In this document: piece after piece, positions 22,590-33,100 of the stretch
Layout: each line of letters opens with the position of its first letter
Numbering within the stretch: the first letter of the stretch is position 1
Assembly: GCF_000350225.1 (NCBI RefSeq)
Contig: NW_005179190.1
Location: forward strand, 51,000-114,999
Direction of reading: 5' to 3'
Length of the DNA: 64,000 nucleotides
From: Chondrus crispus
Lineage: Eukaryota; Rhodophyta; Florideophyceae; Gigartinales; Gigartinaceae
Translations under genes and position numbers: made by a program
Notes under the pieces: generated by a model
Told to the model about the DNA's origin: nothing
Databases searched by the model: none
The model's input: only the letters and a program-made list of their open reading frames with translations

Positions 22590-25166
22590 CCTCTGTAAGT
22601 CTTGCGGTATCTCCGCTGACGGAATTCGACTGACAACATCGTCCTCGTCCTCTAACATCTGCGCACGCGTGGGAGGACCATCCTCACTCTCCATCGCGTC
22701 GCGTTCTTGATTTCCCTCGCGTCCGCTGAGGAACTGTAGAGCCTGTCGTAGGCCTGATATGGCCACCTGTTCCATCAGACTTGGGGCCAATTCTACTCGA
22801 TCTAGCGAAACGCGTTCCTCTTGATCGCCAATGGCGATGACCACCGTGTTGCTATCTAATTGTTTGACGGCGTACGGGCCAGTGGCCACTTGTGCAAGCT
22901 GGTGTTTAGGTTATGTAGCGGTGCCTTGTTCCTTCCGAAGGAACACATAGGACCCTACATGTATGTCGTACTTCGGCTGACGAAGCCTCGCATCAAAGTT
23001 TCGCTTGTATCTGGCCTGTTCCTTGCGTAAGCTCTTATTCGCGGTCCTCATCAGACTTCCCAACTATGACTGCCACTTGAGGTAATAGGCTCGCGGGGAA
23101 CTAAATCGTTCCAAATGCGGCTGCGCTTGCAGCACAAGACTTCTCGGTGCACGGGCTAAGAACAGCTCAAAGTGGGCAATGTTCTTAGTTCGATGAACTT
23201 TTGTGTTGTAGGCGAACGTCACAGCGTCGCTAAATAAATCCCAATCCTTCGGATGATCTCCGATATACTTCCGTAGCGCGGAAAGTATAGTTCGATTAAA
23301 TCTTTCCACTTTGCCGTTGGCTTGCGGGTGGTACGTAGTCGTGAAGACGTTCCGAATGCCAAGAATTCGACAAATATTCTGGAAGTACTTCGGAGTGAAT
23401 GCGTCCCGTTGTCGGACAGCAGCTTCACCGGGGGTCCATAAATGAAAACCCAGTTGTGTACGAAGGCTTGCGCAATGTGCACAGCGGAAATTTTCTTCAA
23501 GGGTACGGCCCTTACCAGCTTCGAATAGCGGTCGCTGATTACTAAAATGTACCGGTTACCTCGAGTTGTGGTGATAAGCTCCCCGAGGATATCAATCGCG
23601 ACAAATTCCAGAGGAGCGTTTGGCGTAAACAGCTTCATCTCTTTCGGGGTTTTCCTGAGTTTCACCCTTTCTCGCGGGCAATCCGCGCAGTTACTGGCTT
23701 CCGCGTAGCAATCCAGAGCCATTGTGGGCCAATAAAACGATCTTCTCAAGGTCTTATACAGTTTCCTGTCTCCTGGGTGCCCTGCTGATTTAGCATAATG
23801 GCTCAACCCTAGGACACGGCCCTTCAGCGATTGTGGTATTACCACTTTTACGAACTCCGCAGAGACTCGACATAACGTTCCTTCAAATTCCTCGGCCTCC
23901 GTTGTTACCGACTTCGTTCTTCCTTCTTCCATTTCTTCCTTGATTTTGTTGCAGAGAGAGTCGACGGCTTGCTCGCGAAGAAGCTCCTCCGGAGTGACGG
24001 CTTGAAATTGATCGAGCCGGTCCGAGACGGCCCCCCTCTCAAGAGCGAGGAGGTCGTCCAACTTGTCGAAATCGTTGTCTTCGGATTCTACAGTATCGGC
24101 CTGTTCGGCCATGAAGCACGGGATTTCGTCATCGATTTCATAGACTGTTTCTCCTACCGTTAGCAGCCTCGACAGAGCGTCCGCCTGGCTGTTAGCCTTC
24201 CCTTTTTTGTACTTGTTTTCAAAATCGAATTCCGAGAAGCGTAGCCTCCATCGGATTAAACGTCCACTTGGGTCCGTTACATTCATCAACCACCTTAACG
24301 AGGCATGGTTGGTATGGACTATGAAGTGCTCTCCATACAAATATGGTCTCAGGGTTTGGACGGCCCAAATCACCGCCAAACATTCCTTTTCTGATACAGA
24401 ATAATTCCTCTCGGCTGCAGCCAACGTTCTGGAAAAGAACCCGATGGGTTTACGTTGTGCATCTGGGTGCGTTTGAAATAACGCAGCACCAATTTGATAA
24501 CCACTTGCGTCGGTATCTACGGAGTACGGAAGGTTCTTCTTTGGTAACGTTAGCACAGGTGGTGCTAAGATGGCCTCCTTGAGCTTGTGAAAAGCTCTTT
24601 CGCACGGTTTGTCGAATCCTTCCAGCCCGACCGGTTTTCCCTTCTTCAACAATTGATTGAGCGGATGTGCGATTATGGCATAATCTGAGACGAACCTGCG
24701 GTATACATTACAAAGTCCTAGGAAGCTTCTGAGCTGTGTCTGCGTTTGAGGGTACCTCACTTATTCCAAAGCGGCGGTTCGCGCAGCATCGACTTCTAGC
24801 GTACCTGGCCGAACGAGGTGGCCTAGGTAATTGATCTTTTCGACGAAAATTTCGCACTTGCGAAGCTTGAGCTTCACGCCTGCCTTCCCCAATATAGACA
24901 GTATTTCATCAACATGAACAATGTGTTCTTCCCAAGACTTGCTAAATATGATGATATCATCAAGATACACCAAGCACGACTTCCATCGGAACGGAGAGAG
25001 CAGGATATCCATGGCTCTCTGAAACGTCGCCGGCGCATCGGTAAGCCCGAAGGGCATTTTTGAGAACCTATACATACCCGAGTGACATGAAAAGTTGTCT
25101 TGTCGCGGTCGCACTCGGGAATAGGCATCTGCAAATATCCGGAGATAGCGTCCAACTCGGAGAAGA
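22590..25166 (-). pseudogene. R1b pol: RT (C-terminal half), RNase H, integrase; broken
   Basis: From right to left on the minus strand: RT motif A with ELDAISGY (about 25160-25130), the fingers-palm block, VYLDDIIIFS near 24965-24935, RNase H with VDTDASGY near 24520, the zinc-binding HHCC region of integrase (about 23790-23670), VAID and LLSDNG of the DDE core (about 23600 and 23415), then ERFNRT near 23305. Breaks: a CAA to TAA stop at 24761 in the RT-RNase H linker, at least one frameshift at about 23400-23310 between the second Asp and the Glu of integrase, and a stop near 22905-22910. RT motif A keeps the catalytic Asp that R1a has lost. Confidence 0.85.
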
Positions 25167-26218
25167 TGTAGTGCAATGCGCCTGTCGGGCAGAGACCGCG
25201 GTCCAATGGTCCAGCAAAAACAACAACAGCAACAAAAAGAAAAACTACCGATGACACAGCGCTACGGAGTGTCCGACTCTCCCTTCTCCGTTTAAACGAG
25301 CTTGCCACTCGTAGTAGCCCAGATCCCTGCTAGGGGGGAGGCACAGAGAAATAGCCCGGCCCGGGATCGGTGTGGTAGAGACTTGCCAATAGATCTGCTC
25401 GACGAGTGTGGGGTGGGGCGCATACGTAGGTACCCCGGTTCCACTGGGTTGTAAGGCCAATGCTCGTTGAGCTTCTTCGACACCTTGTAACGCGACAAGG
25501 CCTTCGACGGGGGCGTCGCAACGCAGCCCGACGGGATGAAATGAAAGTAGCAGCGCTACGTCAACCGTGCCGCCCGATGGCTCGAAACACCTACACCGGT
25601 TCGGTCGCAACCGACACCGATGGTACCAACACTGGCTCGTAATTTGACGGAGCCCTTCGAAGGAGACGTCGTTGCAACAGTCTCCGTCGGAAAATGGGTT
25701 ACAGTAGCAGCGCTACGTCAACTGTGTCGCCCGATGGCTCGAAACACCTACACCGGTTCGGTCGCAACCGAGGCCGATGGCACCAACACAAGATAAGGGA
25801 AAAATAGGTAGAATTAGAGATAGAAAAGGATAGGGAAATAAAGGAAAGAGAAAAGGGAACCCCGAGCGATAGAGGATGCCGTAGGCTTAGGTAAAAAGGA
25901 GCGTCTTGATAGAGACGGACTTCGACCAAGGCGACATTCAACTCCGGCAACTCGGGTTGGTTTATTGACTTGTTCGGTCAAAGGGCTAAGTTATATAGAG
26001 CCCCGCCGGGGCGAGTACAGTAGCTCCCGGCTCTAGATTCTAGATCTAATCTAGTGTCAGCAAAATTAATGCCAACTAATTAACTAAATAAAATAAAATA
26101 ATTAAAAATTAAAACTGTGCAATTATTCACACGTGTGTCCCCCAAACCCGGACTACTTTTCATATCCAAATGTTTTCCTTTCTTTTCACCCCCCTTTCCA
26201 GGTGCGTATTGCACTACA
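25167..26218 (-). repeat. 3' LTR of R1a (L1, 1052 bp)
   Basis: Termini TGTAGTGCAAT and ATTGCACTACA form an 11-bp perfect inverted repeat around the TG...CA ends. Sense-strand promoter signals are the complement of TACAGTAG (26016-26023) followed by the complement of TTATATAG (25991-25998). A tandem duplication with about 157-bp period (GTAGCAGCGCTACGTCAAC at 25547 and again at 25704) lies in the downstream half. Differences from the 5' LTR are concentrated in the first 180 bases. Confidence 0.95.
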
Positions 26219-26230
26219 TATCCCCCTTCT
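26219..26230 (-). other. Polypurine tract of R1a
   Basis: The minus strand reads AGAAGGGGGATA directly before the 3' LTR. This is where plus-strand DNA synthesis is primed in LTR retroelements. The same tract is found beside the 3' LTR of R1b. Confidence 0.75.
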
Positions 26231-29200
26231 GAGCGCTCTCGCGCAGGGGCTTCACTCCCTTGCTTCCCAAGTTCTTCCTTTTTCTCCCGACCATCGGTCG
26301 CCGCTCGCGTGAGAGTAAGACGATCTCCATGTTTCCTTCATCGGATCCCACTGTCGGACATACCGCCCGCGGTCGCCGCGGTGTGGGCTTCTCACACACG
26401 CCCTCTATTCCTAGCGACCTTCCTTCCATACCCCTACTTCCCCCGAACACCAACGTTCCTGAACCGGTCTTTCATCCCGATCTCCATCCTTCATCAGCCC
26501 CTTGTCGATACCCCTCACTAGCCGAGCTCCAAGGTAAATGGCATGCGCGACTATCCCTTACTGTACGCGGCCACTCCTTGGTTTTCCGCCATCGACGTGC
26601 GCGACGTCACTAGCATCGGGCGCCACTTTGCCGACGGTGCGGGGATGTTGCCGGGTCACCTTCCCCTTCAAGCCATTTCCTTCTCTTTTTCCTCGTCACA
26701 TTTCCCTCCTCTTTTTTTTGTTGGCGTACCATCACCGCTGTCGCGTTCCTCTTTCCGGATGGTGCCGATCTTCCCTCTTATTGATAATCCGTTTTACTCC
26801 TCCCTTGAGTTGCCCCAAGGGGTCCAACAAATGACAGCGATCAAGACACAAACTTGTCCCTCCATGCGCGTTCTTCTCCGCACACATGTCGCCCATTCGA
26901 CCAATACGCAGAGGCTACGCAGGCTCTCACATATCTTCCCCCATCCTTTTGCGCTTGCTATAGCTATGTAGCGCCTCTAAAATAGAAAGCGTTGTGTGGA
27001 GCTTCTTCAGTCTCCCTCAAATACTCTCAGCGAGACCGGGTACGCGTTCGTCTACAGTATGACGCAGAATGTCGCGCCCCTGTGATTGAAACAATAGTGA
27101 GTAATAAATTTTCTCCGCGTTGTACTTGGTCTCCTGTCCACGACACTTCATCATGGTTGCTGCGTAGGGCCGTGAGTTTAGTATTTCTTCGTCCCACGCC
27201 ACCTTTTCCATCATCAGTTCATTCACTCTCCGCCTGGTATCTTCCATCACGTAGGCACACACTTGGCGTAGCGACGCCCTCTGTTACTTTGTCATTAATT
27301 GCGAGCGACCGACGACGGGGACGCCCCCATTCGGCTTCATAACGGGATCTCATCTTAGAGGACTTCGAACGGGTCCCCCACGTAGTGGCTCTCCACTCGG
27401 CTTCCTTGGTCTTCGACCGCCTCATATAATGTATCGTCGAATCGTAGTTTGAACCACTCTACAGTACGCGAACCTCCTCGTCCTGTGCGTTGGGCCTCAG
27501 CCCAATCCCTCGGAAGCCTTCAAGATTGAAGCACGCACCGGTGATCCTGTCAATGTTGCTCACTCGTCATTCCCCCATTTCTACCTCGTTCCTATGAGGG
27601 CGGAAAACTGCCGTCCTCGTCGAGGACTTCCGTCCTTCCAAATGCATCAATAAATAAAGTAAGAAATGGTATCGGGCAACTCCGCTGTCCGAGTATACGG
27701 GGCGTCGCCCCCTTATATATTTATGTCTTCTTGTATGACAGCGTCTTGCTGCACACGTTGCCCTCGTATCGGAGGGACCCTTTTTCCCGTCAAGAGTGGG
27801 GCTTCCCTCTTTCTCGCGACTGGGAACGAGCTTGAAAAGCATCGTCCCTTCGAATTTCCCTTTAAGTCGGGAAACAGTGGCGACTGCATCACCAGCGCGA
27901 CGATTGTGTTATTTGACCGTCCTTGTCTCTGCTCCTATACTGGGAAAAATTCCATTCGTGGTCGACCACGATCTCCGTGAGACAGGCCATTCGCGCGATG
28001 CCTCTACTGTCTTCGTGCGTTACATCCCGGTTCGGGTACATATGTAGTCCAAATAAAATTGAGCGTAGAGGCAGAACAGGTCTCTCTGGTCCTCCATCGC
28101 GAGGGGGCTTGACAGTCCTCCTATAGATGTGTCTTAGAGGGAGTTGGGGAATTTTGGTGATCTTGGGGAGCGTCGTCGCCCTTGCCAAGGCCATTCGCGA
28201 CATCTTCGATCTTGGTACGTGGAGGACGCGTCCCTTGCCCCAGGCTTGAACAACGACACTCTCCATCTCCTCCCTGTGTTTCGTTGTACTTCACTGCCTT
28301 CGCAAAAAAACAGATAGAAGGAGGACAGAAAGAAATAATAAAGTAGAAAGGTAGGGGAATAGGGAGGGGAATCAAAGAAAAGAGGGTAAAAGGACATGGA
28401 AAGGAAAGGGGAGGAACCCTCACGGTTGGTCGCTCGGGGTAAAAAAAATTGACGTGAGCTGTGACATCGGCAGTCGTCATGACCGACGGACTGATCACCG
28501 TAATCAAGCTCGTCGAGCTACCCATTCTCTCCGCTGGAGTCGTTCTCGCCGCAGTGGTCCTCTAGGGCGTGCGAGGAGGAGACTGGGGAGTGACTCTCCG
28601 TCACTTCATAAATGAAGAAAGCAAATGCCGTTTCCCTTGTCTCTTGTTTACCTGTTTTTCTTTCCTTTGTTGCTGCCTCGAACGACGAAGTCTTTCACGA
28701 AAATATTCGCGGTCTGGCGCAGGAAGGGGCAGCCTTCCTAGGCGAGTGTGTGCGACAACTTACACGCGGTCTTCTTCGAAGTCTGCATGTCATGTGCTCG
28801 TGTGGGAGGACCCTCCCGCTCGTCGAGCGTCGGTCTCTCAGTTCGCCGATCGTAGTCACAACCTTTGAAACGTTTCCGGCGGCGTCGTCGTTCTGTGTTG
28901 TGGTCAGCGTCGCGCGCGATGGTTGGTGACGGGGCTTCCGGACGGCCTCGGATACTTGTGCCGTTGGCTACAGCAAGCGACACCCCGTTCTCGTATGACC
29001 GACAAGTTCCGTACCTTCCCTTAATTTTGATTAATATTTCGAAGACTGACCAGTGTTCAATTTTCAACTTTCACCGCCCGTCCAGCAGCTCCCTGCCGGC
29101 ATCCCCATTTTTTTCGATTAAATCATGCCCCACGAGGGCGGATCACTGATCCAAGCGTCCCTTCACGTGTGCGCGGCGGCAACGCGTGATCGTATCCAAG

Positions 29201-30187
29201 GCGGTGTATTACCTCAGCCTGAGACTACAGTAAATTTTTCCATTTCATGGCATGGCAGCGCACGCTGCTTTATTCATGTGAGGGGGTCCGATGCAAAATC
29301 GCCTAACTCATTCCAGTTTCCTTCTCTCATTTCCTGTGATCGCGATTCCGGCGACTATCGCTACTCTCTCTCCGCGGTGCGCTTCACATCGTCCACGTCC
29401 TCTTGATTCGTCTCGTTCACGTGCGCGTGCCCGCGCATTTCAACTGCTTCTTTTCCACACCTTCTCGTTCTTCCTGCGCGGGAGCATTCCGACCGACTCG
29501 GCGTTATCCCTTTTGGCTCCCCCCGAACTACGGGAGGTTGTCTTGTCGACAGAAATTTACCCTTTCTCGCTTCCGTGCGCGTCCTTCTGCGCGATACAAA
29601 ACAAAAAAAAGAATTGACGACAAAAGAATCAGACAAACGCTAGGCGTGGTATCGCACGATCGATCGCTGTACGTCAACGACGTTCCCATCAGGGCTTCTA
29701 TTCGACTCATTCTGGGCGTGGGCGACACCGGTGGTGTGTTGCCGGCCGTCCCAGTCTCTCGAACTCGACTTCACGCCTTTCTTAACGCCCTATGCCTCTC
29801 AATCGTCAGTGCCGTTCCCGGATCATTGTTAAAATTCACACAACTCTTCTGTGTTCCGCGTTTTTCCTCGCGACACTTGTCTCTCTGAACTTCCTTCACG
29901 TGATCCGTCCTCTCCTTCCTCGACTCGAGATACAGCGTGTAGCCTTAATCACGATCGGCGGTTCGCAGTCCCTTGTCGCCCTTGGGCGCCTGTCATGTTC
30001 TTCTGACATTACGCACGATCCTTCCGGAATGACCGACCTAGGTGCGTCTCGGGAAAACAAAACAAACATTAAAAAAAACCAAAAAAAAACAAAAACGAAA
30101 CAGAATAGTTAAGAAGGTAAAAACATAGGAAACTGGTTGCGGCTCGCGTCTTCTTTTCTCTTTCCATCATCACATTGCGTATGGAGC
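26231..30187 (-). other. R1a 3' region between pol and the polypurine tract, no supported gene
   Basis: About 4 kb with a pyrimidine bias on the plus strand and no frame conserved with the matching region of R1b. One plus-strand frame at 28612-28929 starts with a signal-peptide-like stretch (KKANAVSLVSCLPVFLSFVAA), but it has no counterpart in R1b and I do not call it. An A/C-rich block at 30055-30115 is shared with R1b. Confidence 0.45.
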
Positions 30188-33100
30188 TCATCCTGGTCTC
30201 GCGCGTGCGACTTGCGGCGGGAGGGGCAGTTTCTTCCTCCGGAAATACGTGACGGCCGCACTGCGGGGTAATTGCTCAATGGGCTCCCACGTGGCGTCCT
30301 CGGGCGTATAGCCGTACCATTCCACCTTGAGAATCAAATTACCATTTTGATAATCGTGGTCGGCGACCCGATCGATTACGTATTCCGTATTTTCCGTTTC
30401 CTCTCCTTTCTCTGAACTGTGCCCTTCCCCCTCCTGAAGATCTTCCAACTCGTCCTCTTCTCTGGACTTTCTGAAATCGCGTAGGTCCGGAGATGTCTCC
30501 GCTGTCGGCGCTTGACTAATTAGATTGTCCTGGTCCCCTGACGTAGGCGCAGGGGTGTGAGGACATTCCTCGTCCTCCATTACCTCTCCTTCTTCGTTGA
30601 GCTCCAGTGCTCCCAGGAACTGTAGCGCTTGACGTAGGCCAGTTATCGGCGCGTAGTCCATCGGGCTTGGGGCTAACTCCACCCTGTCTCGCGATACGCG
30701 TTCCTCCTGATCGCCAATGGCAATGACTACCGTATGTTGATCCGATCTTTTAACCTGATAAGGTCCTGTAGCGACTTGTGCCAGCTTGTGTTTCGGTTCG
30801 CTAGCTGTGCCTTGCTCCTTCCGGAGGAACACGTAGGACCCCGGTGGGATCTCATATTGCGGTTTGCGAAGGCGTGCGTCGAAATTTCGCTTGTACCGGG
30901 CTTGTTCCTTCCGCAAACTCCTATCGGCGCCTTGCATTAGGCTCTCCAACCACGACTGCCACTTCAGGTAGTATGCTCGTGACGAGCTGAAATTCTCCAA
31001 TGCTGGTTGCGCTTGTAGCGCAATGTTTCTCGGCGCCCGAGCCAACACCAGCTCGAAGGGCGCAATGTTCGTAGTTCGATGAACTTGTGTGTTCTTTGCG
31101 AACGTCACAGCGTCGCTAAATAAGTCCCAGTCCTTGGGGTGCTTTCCAACGTATTTTCGCAACGCGGAAGTCAGCGTGCGGTTAAATCTCTCAACTTGGC
31201 CGTTGGCTTGCGGGTGGTACGTAGTCGTGAACACATTGCAGATGCCGAGAATTCGACATACGTTCTGAAAGAACCGGGCCGTGAACTGTGTTCCATTGTC
31301 GGACAGCAGCTTGACCGGCGGTCCGTACACGAATACCCAATGGTGAACGAAGGCTTGTGCGATGTGCGCAGCTGATATCTTCTTCAACGGTACGGTTCGT
31401 ACCAGTTTCGAGTATCGATCGCTGATCACGAGAATATACCGATTTCCTCGCTTAGTTGTAATTAGCTCGCCGAGGATGTCGATGGCGACAAATTCCAGCG
31501 GCGCTTTGGGCGTGAACAGCTTCATTTCGTTCGTGTTTTTTCTTAACTTCACCCTTTCCCGCGCACATGCGGCGCAATTCTTCGCGACTGCGTAGCAGTC
31601 TAGGGCCATCGTAGGCCAATAAAAATACCTTTTCAAAGTCTTGTAAAGTTTCCTGCCTCCCGGGTGGCCGGCCAATTTTGCGTAGTGGCTCAACCCTAGG
31701 ACGCGGTCCCTTAACGATTGTGGTATTACCACTTGTACAAACTCCGCGGCGGCACGGCATAGAGTTCCTTCGAGTTCCTCGGTCTCCGTGCTGAACGTTC
31801 TCACCTTTCCGGCGTCCATTTCTTCCTTGATGCGGTTGCAGAAGGGGTCGACGGCTTGCTCGCGAATGAGCTCCTCCGGAGTGACAGCTTGGAATTGATC
31901 GAGGCGATCAGGGGCGGTCCCCCCCTCAAGAGCGAGGATGTCGTCTGCCGCGTCAATACATTCCTCGTCCTCCACTGTACCCTCGGCCGGTTCGGCTATA
32001 AAGCAAGGGATTTCGTCGTCGATTTCGTCGACGGTTTCTCCTGCGGTTCGCAACCTTGACAAAGCGTCCGCCTGGCTGTTAGCCTTTCCCTTTTTGTACT
32101 TGATTTCAAAATCGAATTCCGAGAGGCGTAGCCTCCATCGGACTAATCTCCCACTGGGGTCGGTTACGTTCATCAACCACCTCAATGAGGCATGGTCGGT
32201 ATGCACGACGAAGTGCTCGCCATATAGATATGGTCTTAAAGTCTGTACGGCCCAAATTACCGCTAGACATTCTTTTTCTGATACAGAATAGTTTCTCTCG
32301 GCTGCAGCTAACGTTCTTGAAAAGAACCCGATGGGTTTGCGTTGCGCATCCGGGTGTGTTTGAAATAGTGCAGCGCCTATTTGGTAGTCGCTTGCATCGG
32401 TATCTACCGAGTAGGGTAGGTCCTTCTTCGGCAGCGCCAACACCGGCGGTGCCAAGATGGCGTCCTTGAGCTTATGAAAAGCTTTCTTGCACGGTTCGTC
32501 AAATCCTTCCAACTGGACCGGTTGTCCTTTCTTCAACAGTTGATTGAGCGGATGCGCGATTTTCGCATAATGCGAAACGAATCTGCGGTAGACATTACAA
32601 AGTCCCAAGAAGCTCCTGAGCTGGGTCTGCGTTTGAGGGTACCTCACTTGTTCCAATGCGACGGTTCGCGCGGCGTCCACTTCCAATGTACCTGGCCGAA
32701 CGACATGGCCCAGGTACTTGATCTTTTCGACGAAAAATTCACACTTGCGAAGCTTGAGCTTCACACCTGCCTTCTCCAATACAGAAAGTATCTCATCCAC
32801 GTGCACGATGTGCTCCTCCCACGACTGGCTAAAAATTATTATGTCGTCCAGATACACCAAACAGCACTTCCAACGGAACGGAGAGAGCAGGATATCCATT
32901 GCTCTCTGAAACGTCGCTGGCGCGTTAGTTAGCCCGAAAGGCATTCTTGAGAAGCGATACAGTCCTGAGTGACACGAAAATGCGGTCTTGTCGCGGTCGC
33001 GCTCAGGGATAAGCATCTGCCAATATCCCGAGATCGCTTCCAACGCGGAGAAAACCTTGGTGTCACCAAGCGAGTCCAGGCACTCATCCATGCGCGATAA

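Noticed and set aside
25167..26218. L1 unit as a DNA transposon with 11-bp terminal inverted repeats, or R1a as a composite transposon
   Set aside because: Two direct copies flank gag-pol, with a PBS at one inner edge and a polypurine tract at the other, TG...CA ends and 5-bp target duplications. These are LTR features; the inverted termini are just long LTR ends.
28612..28929. Secreted protein in the R1a 3' region
   Set aside because: Signal-peptide-like start only, no counterpart in R1b, and the strand is pyrimidine-rich, which favours hydrophobic translations by chance.
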